A stretch of 7,319 nt of DNA from JAVVEZ01 sp032250895 (GCA_032250895.1 JAVVEZ010000125.1:1-7319), one strand, 5' to 3'. Counted from the stretch's first letter, positions 1 through 6,398 are shown. Made by a program: numbers and translations. The notes: generated from the letters alone by a model not told the origin.

Positions 1-1817
1 CACAGGTGCAGATGATCCTGCCGGTACAGCCAGGCTTCATCCTTGCCGCCCACGGTAATAGCATATTCCTGGAGTTTTGGCTGTTTGGGATTGGCGGCCA
101 GCAATGTTCTGATGGCCTGCGCATGATGGCGGCCAGCCCTTTGCAGGACCTGCAAGGCTTTGCCCTGGCGGCCCAGCCGGTACAGGGCCAGGATATGATT
201 GAGGGTCAGGGTACAGAGATCATCGGGGAAACGCTCGGCCAGGGCCACCACTTTATCGTCCTCGCCGTTTTCCAGGTAGCTGCCTGACAGTTCGAAGCGA
301 ATGCCATGATTGTCGTTGGGGTTGAGTCGCAGCAGGCGCTCTGCCATCTGCATGAACACCCGCCCACCTGCCGCATCGACAGTTGACAGGTGCCGGTAGG
401 CATGGTGGGCAAGCAGTCGCAGGGCGCAGCGATTCTCGAGAAAACCCCAGGGCAGTTCACCGTGCTGCTTGCCCTGCCTGGCAGCGGCCTCGAGATTCGC
501 CTCCAGCAGTGCTGCGCCCCGTTGCAACATGGGTTCGAGCAGGGCCTGTTCAATGGCGAAGATGGGTACCACATCGACGGCCATGGCAAGATCATCCAGC
601 ACCTCGAAGCTGTGCCAGGCCAGGGGCTTGCGGGCCAGGAAATCCAGCCAGTCCGGCGCATTGTTCCAGACTTCGGGGTTGCCATGCCCGGTGCTGGTAA
701 GAGACGGTTTACACCGGGGAAACACCTTAGCCCAGGCGGCTTCCAGTGCGGCCAGTTTTTTGTCAGGCACCAGGATGCCACCGCTATCGCTGGTTTCAAC
801 AGCATAATGCACCTGCACCGCCGGTGCCTCTTCGAACAGCGTGGCCAGCCAGTCCAGATCGGGGTCGCTCGAGCGTGCCATGTCGGCGAACATTGCCACC
901 GGGTCCTCGGCCGCTGCGCGCAACAGCTCTATCATTTCCGGGTTGATATGACGATCGCGCTTTACCCGGGCCAGCCAGAACTTTGCCCGTTGTTTTGCCT
1001 TGTCGATGTCGCCCTGAGACACCAGCAGGGTCAGCTCCAGAATGGCCAGCGCAGGATCACCCGGATTTTCCCGCTGCGCCTGCTGAAAGACTTCCCAGGC
1101 GCCCCTGGTGTCCCCCTGGTCGGTCAGTACCGTGGCCTTGCGTTGCAAGGCAGCAGCCCGCAGCTCACGGTCACCGTTGGTAATGACCCTGTCCAGCAGA
1201 CGTTTGCGTTTGCCTGCCTGGTCCAGTTCGAGATAGCTGTCCATCAACTCATCGAACAGAAACCCCAGCCTGCCCGACAGTTTGCCTGCGCCGGCAAACC
1301 AGGGTTCCAGCAGTTGTGCCGCCAGTTTCACCTCGCCTTCATGGCGCCATTGCCGTGCGGTATCGGCAAGTGCAACGACATCGACCTTTGTGCGGGGCAG
1401 CTCCGCCAAGGCCTTGCGGGGCAGATTATCCAGTATATGGCGCAGCATGTTGTAGTCTTTCAGGTCGGGCAGCCTGCCCAAGGGCTGACAACAATGCTTG
1501 AATTTTTCACCCGACCCGCAATAGCAGGGCTCGTTTCTGCCCGGCCTGGGCAGCGGTGCCCGGCGAAAATCATGATCCGGCAGCGGCATGGCATTATAGA
1601 TGCTCACCCCCAGCGCGCGAAAAGCCTGTCCGGGAGGGCCGGCAATGCCACTGGCAATGTGTGGCGCCAGCACGGGGCCGATCCTGGCTATCCAGTCGAG
1701 AAAAGACGGTGCGTCGCTGGATTTTGCCAGATAACTGGCCGCCCCCTGGAAAAGTAGAAACAAATCATCAGGGGACGAGGGCGCCTGATCGTGGGGTTCG
1801 AAAATATCGTGGGTCAT
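1..1817 (-). CDS. SEC-C metal-binding motif protein with helical repeats (partial, runs off left edge)
   Basis: The minus-strand frame is open from ATG at 1817 to base 1, giving 605 codons without a stop, so the C-terminus lies outside the window. An in-frame TGA about 20 codons upstream confines the start, and no other ATG lies between. Residues 98-110 form a perfect SEC-C motif, C-x-C-x8-C-C (Cys98, Cys100, Cys109, Cys110), preceded by the usual RNEP. Residues 220-290 look like two TPR-type helical repeats. Residues 486-590 contain LRLNPNDNHGIR and a helical-pair pattern like the C-terminal region of other SEC-C/ST7-like proteins. SEC-C motifs bind zinc and often mediate protein contacts, as at the SecA C-terminus, but the role of this large family is unknown. 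A 455-codon plus-strand frame (390-1757) lies antisense to it and has no recognisable domain, so I treat it as a shadow. The gene is divergent from the cytochrome gene. Confidence 0.88.
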   Translation of the reverse strand, partial: MTHDIFEPHDQAPSSPDDLFLLFQGAASYLAKSSDAPSFLDWIARIGPVLAPHIASGIAGPPGQAFRALGVSIYNAMPLPDHDFRRAPLPRPGRNEPCYCGSGEKFKHCCQPLGRLPDLKDYNMLRHILDNLPRKALAELPRTKVDVVALADTARQWRHEGEVKLAAQLLEPWFAGAGKLSGRLGFLFDELMDSYLELDQAGKRKRLLDRVITNGDRELRAAALQRKATVLTDQGDTRGAWEVFQQAQRENPGDPALAILELTLLVSQGDIDKAKQRAKFWLARVKRDRHINPEMIELLRAAAEDPVAMFADMARSSDPDLDWLATLFEEAPAVQVHYAVETSDSGGILVPDKKLAALEAAWAKVFPRCKPSLTSTGHGNPEVWNNAPDWLDFLARKPLAWHSFEVLDDLAMAVDVVPIFAIEQALLEPMLQRGAALLEANLEAAARQGKQHGELPWGFLENRCALRLLAHHAYRHLSTVDAAGGRVFMQMAERLLRLNPNDNHGIRFELSGSYLENGEDDKVVALAERFPDDLCTLTLNHILALYRLGRQGKALQVLQRAGRHHAQAIRTLLAANPKQPKLQEYAITVGGKDEAWLYRQDHLHL

Positions 1818-1885
1818 TGATTGCTGCTCTATCGACAGGGGGAAGCTCTGTTTTCAGGTGCCTGCAGAGTAAAACAGCAAGGAGC

Positions 1886-1912
1886 GTACTAACTTGCGGA
1901 TACAGGTGTCAA
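1886..1912 (-). promoter_or_regulatory. Possible promoter for the SEC-C gene
   Basis: Reading the minus strand, a perfect -35 hexamer TTGACA (1907-1912) is followed after 15 bases by a poor -10 match, TAGTAC (1886-1891). A 10-base palindrome, AATGGCCATT (1911-1920), overlaps the -35 box and could be an operator. The -10 box and spacing are weak, so this is tentative. Confidence 0.25.
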
Positions 1913-2020
1913 TGGCCATTATCAGTTCGCTGGGGTCGCCATGGCGATGCCGCCGTCCGGCCTGATCCAGGGATCGTCCCACCTCATTTTCCCTGTTCTT
2001 CGTCGCGGTTTTTCCGGTAT

Positions 2021-2029
2021 TGGTAGAAT
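2021..2029 (+). promoter_or_regulatory. Possible extended -10 promoter for the cytochrome P460 gene
   Basis: TGGTAGAAT fits the extended -10 pattern TGnTATAAT with one mismatch and lies about 70 bases before the cytochrome start. No good -35 box sits 17 bases upstream, which extended -10 promoters can tolerate. The rest of the 1818-2099 intergenic region shows no other gene I can support. Confidence 0.3.
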
Positions 2030-2099
2030 CTCTGATGACGCGGCGTTCCATTTGGCCCAGGATGCTGCCGAAACCTACAACACCCAAGGAGGACGACTC

Positions 2100-2663
2100 A
2101 TGCAAGCGACCGGATTTTTCCAGGCGTTATTGAGTGCTTTACTGCTGTTGCCGACTGTTGCACCGGCCCAGACCAATCTCGGCGTTGCCGATTACACGGG
2201 CAACGAAGAACTGCTGCGTCCGGCCAACCTGGATGAATGGATCCAGACCGGCGCGGCGCTTGGCAGTGAATACAACAACGAACCCTTCGATCCCCGGAAT
2301 CCCGGCAGGATCGGTGTCGTGCAGATGGAGCCTGCCGCCTACCGTTATTTCATGGCAAACGGCAGCTATGCTGATGGCACGATGTTCCTGCTGAGTTTTT
2401 ACGACGCCGAGAGCAAGTCCGATCCGCAACTGCCGGGCTTTGTGCAGGGCGCCCTGGTGGCGCAGGAAATCCATGTGCTGGACAAGGCGCGTTTCACCGA
2501 AGGCCGCGGCTTCTTCCTGTTCAGTTCACCCGGGCAAGCCAGCAGCACGAAAGTCGCCGATGGCAGCGAGTGCGTGGCCTGTCATACGGAGCATGGCGAT
2601 CTCGACGGTACCTTCGTGCAGTTCTATCCGGCGATGAGGCAAAAACTGGGCCTTGCCGAGTAA
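2100..2663 (+). CDS. Secreted cytochrome P460-family haem protein
   Basis: This is a 187-residue protein. The ATG at 2100 is set by a strong AAGGAGG site at 2086-2092 with 7-base spacing; a longer frame from 1941 has no such site and would bury the signal peptide. Residues 1-23 are a Sec signal peptide with a Leu-rich core and an APA cleavage site before Gln24, so the protein should be periplasmic. Near the C-terminus a single c-type haem motif C-V-A-C-H (Cys158, Cys161, His162) is followed by the family ending FVQFYPAMR. The middle part, with YADGTMFL and the LDKARF segment, also fits the P460 fold. Family members include hydroxylamine-oxidising cytochrome P460 and NO-binding cytochrome c'-beta. 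P460 enzymes cross-link a lysine to the haem; I cannot identify that lysine by eye, so catalysis versus gas binding stays open. The gene appears complete and stands alone on its strand. Confidence 0.9.
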   Translation: MQATGFFQALLSALLLLPTVAPAQTNLGVADYTGNEELLRPANLDEWIQTGAALGSEYNNEPFDPRNPGRIGVVQMEPAAYRYFMANGSYADGTMFLLSFYDAESKSDPQLPGFVQGALVAQEIHVLDKARFTEGRGFFLFSSPGQASSTKVADGSECVACHTEHGDLDGTFVQFYPAMRQKLGLAE

Positions 2664-2664
2664 C

Positions 2665-2679
2665 TCTGCGGGACGCAGA
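2665..2679. terminator. Possible hairpin terminator between convergent genes
   Basis: TCTGCG-GGA-CGCAGA is a perfect 6-base stem with a 3-base loop, starting one base after the cytochrome stop codon and 11 bases before the converging response-regulator gene. There is no proper U tract on either side (CAGCTTTCGTT follows on the plus strand), so termination activity is a guess from position. Confidence 0.35.
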
Positions 2680-2689
2680 CAGCTTTCGT

Positions 2690-3169
2690 TCAGCGATAGC
2701 TGCCCTGCACGCTGTTCTGCAGTTTGCTGCAAAGTGCATCCCGGTACGCCCGGCTCAGCTTGAGGCGGGCGTCGTTCTGCAGAATGACCTGATAATCGCC
2801 GTTGTCGTTGATTACCAGTTCCCGGATCGCGTTCATGTTCACCAGACTGGAGCGGTGAATGCGCTGAAAGCCCCGGTCTGCGAGTTGCTCTTCCATGCGC
2901 TTGAGCGTCTCGCGTACGAGGTGGTTTTTTCAAAGGAAAATCACCAACGGCATCTGTGCCGGACCCAGCTGTTGGACGACCTCGAGCCCCGACAGCCCGG
3001 GCATATTGATATCCAGAAATACCAGATCGGGTCTTGTAGCCGTCAGCATCGCAACGGCAACGTTGCCGTCGCCGCACTCTCCGGCGATTTCGATATCCGG
3101 CTCAGTGGCCAACAACAGTCGCAGACCTTCCCTGGCGAGCGGTTCGTCATCGACGATCAGCACTTTCAT
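2690..3169 (-). pseudogene. LytTR-family response regulator, internally deleted with in-frame stop
   Basis: The frame starts at ATG 3169 and encodes a receiver domain: MKVLIVDDEP with acidic Asp7/Asp8, and the phospho-acceptor Asp53 in VFLDINMP. It continues to beta-4 (PLVIFL, residue 79), then meets TGA at 2930-2932. The same frame continues directly with the second half of a LytTR DNA-binding domain: LVRETLKRMEEQL, then FQRIHRSSLVNMNAIREL, ending at 2690. LytTR regulators are usually about 250 residues; this frame has 160 codons including both stops. So roughly 90-100 residues are missing: the receiver's switch Thr and Lys, the linker and the first LytTR strands. Only three bases separate it from the upstream kinase gene, whose last codons supply a GGAAGGA ribosome site, so it is the kinase's partner. 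As it stands it could make a receiver fragment and perhaps, from ATG 2896, a LytTR fragment, but not a working regulator. Confidence 0.85.
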
Positions 3170-3172
3170 CGC

Positions 3173-4138
3173 TCAGTCCTTCCCGAGCACGATGCTGATC
3201 GTCGTGCCTGCGGCCGGGGAACTGGTGAAAGCGAACTGATGGCGGCCCGCGTAGAGTGCGAGTAAACGGTCCTGTACATTGCGCAGCCCCAGACCGATGG
3301 CAAGCGATGGCGTCGCGGTGCCGACGCCATCATCGACCACTTGCAGCGCCATGCCCACCGGCGTTTCATCCACTTTGATCAACAGATGGCAAGGGCCGGT
3401 TTTTCGAGCCAGCCCGTGTTTGATCGCGTTTTCGACCAGAGCCAACTCCCGGCGCAAGGGTACGGTTTGCTCCTCGCCCTGCGCCAGCGTTTGCCGGAAA
3501 AAGTCACTGAGGAGATCGATCATGTTGCCCGCTTTGTCGTTCTCCCGCTTCTTCACCAGCACCGCGATCGAGTTCAAGGTGTTGAACAGGAAATGCGGGT
3601 TGATCTGCATCTTCAGCGCCTGCAGTTTGGATTCTGACAACTGGCTCTCCATGCGCAACGCGTCGAGTTCCTTCTGGCGGACCAGACGGAAGAAGCTGCT
3701 GATGTTCTGACTGGCGACAAGTACGGTATAGATGAATGCATCGATCAGGAACATGTCATCCTGGAACAGAAAATGGCCGGTGTGCTGCCACGCGGCATAA
3801 GCGACCATGTCAGGCGCGATATAAGCGATGTGGTAGTAGAGCATGGCAGAGATGTAGCCGTGCAGCACTGCCAGCAGCAGCATCATGCAAAAATGCTTCA
3901 GCAGCGTCGGTAGCAGGTTGTCCAGCAACACCGGAAATCTTGCCGCCAGCAGCATCACCAATGGCGTAAGCGGCAGCCACGGAGTCCAGACGTATAGTGT
4001 GGTTCCCCATTCGTCTTTCCCGAATATCATCCTTTCACAGTGCCATTGCAATGCCTGCATCGTCAGATCGTCTCCGGTCGCATAAAGCTCGTCCAGCAAC
4101 CATTGAAACGCGGTCTGCAGGCGGTCAGAGGAAAGCAC
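3173..4138 (-). CDS. LytS/AlgZ-type sensor histidine kinase with internal in-frame deletion
   Basis: This is a 321-residue open frame starting at GTG 4138; a TGA five codons upstream rules out a longer protein, and no good ribosome site is visible. Three hydrophobic segments (about 46-66, 82-101, 129-144) anchor it in the inner membrane. A helical linker (150-175) leads to the His_kinase signature QINPHFLFNTLNSI with phospho-acceptor His182. The ATPase part has the N-box VENAIKHG (Asn237), a G1 box VVDDGVG (267-273) and a G2 box GLGLRN (282-287). In this family about 45 residues, including the conserved Y/L-rich helix and the RFGDRL segment, normally separate the PLRREL element from the N-box; here they are directly fused (REL-ALVENAIKHG, residues 230-241). 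Autophosphorylation is therefore doubtful. It would have phosphorylated the neighbouring LytTR regulator. The first membrane helix may also be missing at the N-terminus. Confidence 0.82.
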   Translation of the reverse strand: MLSSDRLQTAFQWLLDELYATGDDLTMQALQWHCERMIFGKDEWGTTLYVWTPWLPLTPLVMLLAARFPVLLDNLLPTLLKHFCMMLLLAVLHGYISAMLYYHIAYIAPDMVAYAAWQHTGHFLFQDDMFLIDAFIYTVLVASQNISSFFRLVRQKELDALRMESQLSESKLQALKMQINPHFLFNTLNSIAVLVKKRENDKAGNMIDLLSDFFRQTLAQGEEQTVPLRRELALVENAIKHGLARKTGPCHLLIKVDETPVGMALQVVDDGVGTATPSLAIGLGLRNVQDRLLALYAGRHQFAFTSSPAAGTTISIVLGKD

Positions 4139-4161
4139 GGGATTGAGCTGTACTCAACCCC
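4139..4161 (-). promoter_or_regulatory. Inverted repeat immediately before the kinase start codon
   Basis: GGGATTGAG-CTGTA-CTCAACCCC forms a 9-base stem with one A/C mismatch and a 5-base loop, abutting the GTG start at 4138. In the kinase mRNA it occupies the place where a ribosome site should be. It could limit translation or be a protein-binding site. No known motif is recognised. The 78-base gap to the DUF1016 gene holds nothing else I can name. Confidence 0.4.
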
Positions 4162-4216
4162 AACCGGTCCCCGCGCAATGAATAGCAGGGCCAGGCAACG
4201 CAGCACAAGGCCGCTC

Positions 4217-5047
4217 TCAATGCTCTGCAGGAGCGGCACCATCCATCAGCGCCTGTTCAATGGCTTCGATACTCGGCAGACTGGATTGCAGGCTGGCCGG
4301 CAAGGCGGCGAGCAACTGGTATTCCGCCACACCGATGGGGGTGCCGGAAACGCGCAGGGCATACTCGGCCACCACCTTGTTCTTGCTCTTGCACAGCAGC
4401 AGGCCGATGGTCGGCCCGTCATGCTCAGCCCGCATCTGCATGTCGATGGCGTCCTCCAGCGCGCGTTCATCGGACTCGGCGGTAATGCCAAGAAAGTCGA
4501 ATACATACGGATCCTTGAAGGATTCGCGGGCAAGGTCCGATTGCGCTTTTGGGAGCTGTTGGGCGAAATTTGTCAGTGCCTGACCTTCGCGGTCGAGCAG
4601 GCGGGATTCGATACGGCTGACCAGCGTGTTCCGCGACCAGCCGTGCTCAATGGCACGGCGAGCATAGGCAAGCCGCTGATCCGTGGCTTTGAGCTTGGTC
4701 AGCAGTATCAGATTGTGGCCCCAGGGCAATAGTCCAACAGCCTGTTGGACTATTTGGAAATCAGGCCACGCCTCGGCAAACGCGCGCATGTATAGCAAAT
4801 TGGTGCGAGAAAGTCCTTTCATGTGGGGAAACGCGCTGCGCAAGTCCTGTGCCAGGCGCTCGATGACCTTCGTTCCCCAGCCCTCCCGGTCCTGCCGGTC
4901 GAGAATGTCGCGGCCGATCTGCCAGTACAGCAGCACCAGTTCGCTGTTGACCGCAAGCGCGGCCCGCTGCCGGGCCTGGTGGATACGGGCTTTCAGTTCG
5001 GCAAGCCAGCTTTTGTAGCCGGCGGGAAGGGAGACGATTTCGGGCAT
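4217..5047 (-). CDS. DUF1016/YhcG-family protein lacking its nuclease core
   Basis: This encodes 276 residues. The ATG at 5047 is chosen because a perfect AAGGAGGT site lies 10 bases upstream; a GTG at 5059 overlaps that site. The N-terminal DUF1016 helical domain is clear (LVLLYWQIGRDIL, residues 38-49; LSRTNLLYMRAFAEAWP, 79-95; LLPWGHNLILL, 107-117), as is KDPYVFDFLG (178-187), which opens the C-terminal domain. In YhcG-type proteins that domain is a PD-(D/E)XK nuclease fold with conserved D-L-L-F and E-L-K type motifs. Here ERALEDAI (195-201) jumps to MQMRAEHDGPTIGLLLCKSKNK, the segment after the core, so about 70-75 residues including the catalytic Asp, Glu and Lys are absent. Normal length is about 340-370. 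Family members are linked to restriction and mobile DNA, but this copy cannot be a nuclease. It separates the kinase from the ABC gene it may once have adjoined. Confidence 0.85.
   Translation of the reverse strand: MPEIVSLPAGYKSWLAELKARIHQARQRAALAVNSELVLLYWQIGRDILDRQDREGWGTKVIERLAQDLRSAFPHMKGLSRTNLLYMRAFAEAWPDFQIVQQAVGLLPWGHNLILLTKLKATDQRLAYARRAIEHGWSRNTLVSRIESRLLDREGQALTNFAQQLPKAQSDLARESFKDPYVFDFLGITAESDERALEDAIDMQMRAEHDGPTIGLLLCKSKNKVVAEYALRVSGTPIGVAEYQLLAALPASLQSSLPSIEAIEQALMDGAAPAEH
4728..4754. repeat. Perfect 27-base palindrome inside the DUF1016 gene
   Basis: Arms AATAGTCCAACAG (4728-4740) and CTGTTGGACTATT (4742-4754) are exact reverse complements around a single central base, 4741. 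The palindrome encodes IVQQAVGLL just before the conserved PWGHN. In mRNA it could form a hairpin of about 11 pairs. Confidence 0.9.
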
Positions 5048-5057
5048 GATTCTGTAC

Positions 5058-5065
5058 ACCTCCTT
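5058..5065 (-). promoter_or_regulatory. Strong ribosome-binding site deciding the DUF1016 start
   Basis: On the minus strand AAGGAGGT is a full match to the anti-Shine-Dalgarno sequence, 10 bases before ATG 5047. It overlaps a GTG codon at 5059 that would otherwise be the most upstream start in frame. Confidence 0.75.
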
Positions 5066-5077
5066 GTGTCACGGCTT

Positions 5078-5101
5078 ACGTGGATCGTGAATCCTCCACG
5101 T
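5078..5101. promoter_or_regulatory. Inverted repeat between divergent genes, possible operator
   Basis: ACGTGGA (5078-5084) and TCCACGT (5095-5101) are perfect inverted arms separated by 10 bases. Their centres are 17 bases apart, near two helical turns. The repeat lies in the 137-base gap between the divergent DUF1016 and ABC genes, a typical position for a dimeric regulator site. No regulator is identified. Confidence 0.4.
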
Positions 5102-5132
5102 CGATGTGAAGCAACTTAGCACAGGAATCACG

Positions 5133-5160
5133 CATTTCCATTACAACATTTCCATTACAA
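5133..5160 (+). repeat. Perfect 14-base tandem duplication upstream of the ABC gene
   Basis: CATTTCCATTACAA occurs twice head to tail (5133-5146 and 5147-5160), ending 24 bases before the ABC start codon. LytTR regulators bind paired direct repeats, but with a period of about 21-22 bases, so the 14-base period does not fit that model well. It may be a regulatory site or a replication-slippage duplication. Confidence 0.8.
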
Positions 5161-5184
5161 GAATGACCAGAACAGGAGAACCCC

Positions 5185-5568
5185 ATGACCGCCAGCCACA
5201 CCGCGCCCTTGATCAAGCTGCAGAACATCTGCCGCCACTTCCACACCGACAGCATCGAGACGCGTGCGGTCAATGGCATCTCACTGACGATCAACGAGGG
5301 CGAATACGTGTCCATAGCCGGCCCCTCGGGCTGCGGAAAATCCACACTGCTTTCGATCATCGGCCTGCTCGACAGCCCCACCAGTGGAGAGTATCTGCTG
5401 AACGGCCATGCAGCGGCGGGACTCGACGCTTACCAGCGCGCCGCGCTGCGCAACAAGGAAATTGGTTTCGTGTTCCAGGCCTTCAATCTGATCGGCGACA
5501 TGACGGTGTTCGAGAACGTGGAGCTGCCGCTGGTATACGGCAAGATGCCGAAGAAGCAGCGGCGCAAG
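5185..5568 (+). pseudogene. MacB/LolD-type ABC transporter ATPase, N-terminal half only
   Basis: ATG 5185 follows an AGGAGA site (5174-5179). Residues 1-128 match the start of a MacB/LolD/FtsE-type ATPase: a Walker A motif GPSGCGKST (46-54), a Q-loop in FVFQAFNL with Gln98, then VFENVELPL and KMPKKQRRK. Homology ends near 5568. The frame stays open to TGA 5875-5877 but reads antisense through the neighbouring glutathione S-transferase gene and resembles nothing. The LSGGQ signature, Walker B (LADEPT), D-loop and H-loop are missing, so about 100 of some 230 residues are lost and ATP hydrolysis is impossible. Such ATPases pair with FtsX/MacB-like permeases and often sit beside LytS/LytTR systems that control them; no permease remains here. 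The 41 bases from 5569 to 5609 are junction sequence with nothing recognisable. Confidence 0.85.
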
Positions 5569-5609
5569 CCCTTTCATCGTGTGAATTTTCTGATGGCAGT
5601 GACGGGCGC

Positions 5610-6260
5610 CTACTTGAATTCGACAAAGGTGCTGTTGATACTTGGTCGTGAGTACATGGTTTCGTACCAGCGCCGGGTATGGTGGTGCCCGGCGGGAATC
5701 TCCATCTGGACGCGTTTGGCGGTATCAATGGCCAGGATGCCGGTGATGTCCGCGATGGAAAATCCGTCGCCGCCGACGCAGGGACTTGCCGCCAGGCGTT
5801 GTTCAAGACGCGTGAGAAATATTTCGAAGCGCTGCCTTGCCCGCTCTGCCAGCGCCGGAATGGCCGGAAAGCCCTGAGCGAAACCGGGAATGGCCCGGTC
5901 ACGCAGCGCCGGGTGGGAATTTCTGAAGGCTTCCTGAGCGCTCTGGTAGCCATCGAATTCCATGTGCCGTTCCCAGGAGGCAATCAGGCCGATCTGCTCG
6001 GGCTCTTTCCCAAACAGGCAGGGCTGTGGGTACAGTGCTTCCAGATAACGGCAAATGGCCAGGGATTCGTCCATCATCTGACCGTCATCCAGCAGCAGGA
6101 CGGGTACCACACCCCGCGTATTGAGGGCCAGGAAATCGTCCTGCAGGTTGGCCTTTTCCGCCAGGTTGACGGCAACGCGCTCGATGTCCCGGCCTTTTTC
6201 GAGCAGAAAAATATCGACTTTTCGGCAATGCGGTGCTCTGGGAAAGGTATAGAGTTTCAT
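5610..6260 (-). CDS. Glutathione S-transferase family protein
   Basis: This encodes 216 residues, the usual size for a bacterial cytosolic GST. ATG 6260 is chosen because MKLYTFPRAPHCRKV is the standard first strand and helix of the thioredoxin-like domain; the frame could start at 6362, but those extra residues cross a repeat and look non-coding. Residues 1-78 are the thioredoxin fold, with the glutathione-binding VPVL (cis-Pro53) and DES (Glu65-Ser66) elements. Cys12 sits where the catalytic Ser/Cys is found in many bacterial classes. Residues 85-205 are the helical domain, with the N-capping FSIADI (167-172) that stabilises the fold. The likely role is glutathione conjugation or reduction in detoxification; the substrate cannot be told. 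No strong ribosome site is seen. It converges on the truncated ABC gene, and its own coding sequence appears intact. Confidence 0.88.
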   Translation of the reverse strand: MKLYTFPRAPHCRKVDIFLLEKGRDIERVAVNLAEKANLQDDFLALNTRGVVPVLLLDDGQMMDESLAICRYLEALYPQPCLFGKEPEQIGLIASWERHMEFDGYQSAQEAFRNSHPALRDRAIPGFAQGFPAIPALAERARQRFEIFLTRLEQRLAASPCVGGDGFSIADITGILAIDTAKRVQMEIPAGHHHTRRWYETMYSRPSINSTFVEFK

Positions 6261-6291
6261 GATCGGGCAGTCCGGATTTGGAAATTGGCAT

Positions 6292-6328
6292 TTGTGTGCA
6301 TTGGCTGCCTGTGCATCAGGGCCGCGGC
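6292..6328. repeat. Direct repeat copy A (left of HigBA module)
   Basis: These 37 bases match copy B at 7096-7134 exactly except that two bases (CT, 7121-7122) are absent here. The repeat contains two TGTGCAT words 15 bases apart and ends in the palindrome GCCGCGGC. It lies in the 138-base gap between the GST and higA genes. Copy A repeats the last codons and stop region of the NTF2-like gene without the gene itself. Confidence 0.9.
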
Positions 6329-6341
6329 GCCGTGTAACTTC

Positions 6342-6369
6342 GATATATAGCGATTTTTGCAACGGTAAA
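6342..6369 (-). promoter_or_regulatory. Possible promoter for the GST gene
   Basis: On the minus strand TTTACC (6364-6369) and TATATC (6342-6347) are separated by 16 bases, each matching four of six consensus positions. Transcription would start within about ten bases and place repeat copy A in the leader. Tentative, as GST could also be read through from higBA. Confidence 0.25.
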
Positions 6370-6398
6370 GTTATTACGTTATCAGTGTCCCCTTTGTT

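Noticed and set aside
390..1757. A 455-codon plus-strand open frame
   Set aside because: It lies antisense to the SEC-C gene, which has a perfect zinc motif and recognisable repeats. The plus frame has no recognisable domain, so it is a by-product of GC-rich codon use.
1941..2099. A longer N-terminus for the cytochrome gene from ATG 1941
   Set aside because: No ribosome site there, and it would bury a clear signal peptide that follows an AAGGAGG site at the 2100 start.
1854..2105. An 83-codon minus-strand frame in the divergent intergenic region
   Set aside because: No ribosome site or recognisable domain, and it covers the promoter region and the start of the cytochrome gene.
2890..2932. 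Selenocysteine insertion at the TGA in the response regulator, with a small CTCG/CGAG hairpin just downstream
   Set aside because: The family has no Cys or selenocysteine at that place, the hairpin is only four pairs, and the flanking protein segments are not contiguous in intact homologues; a deletion join explains the stop.
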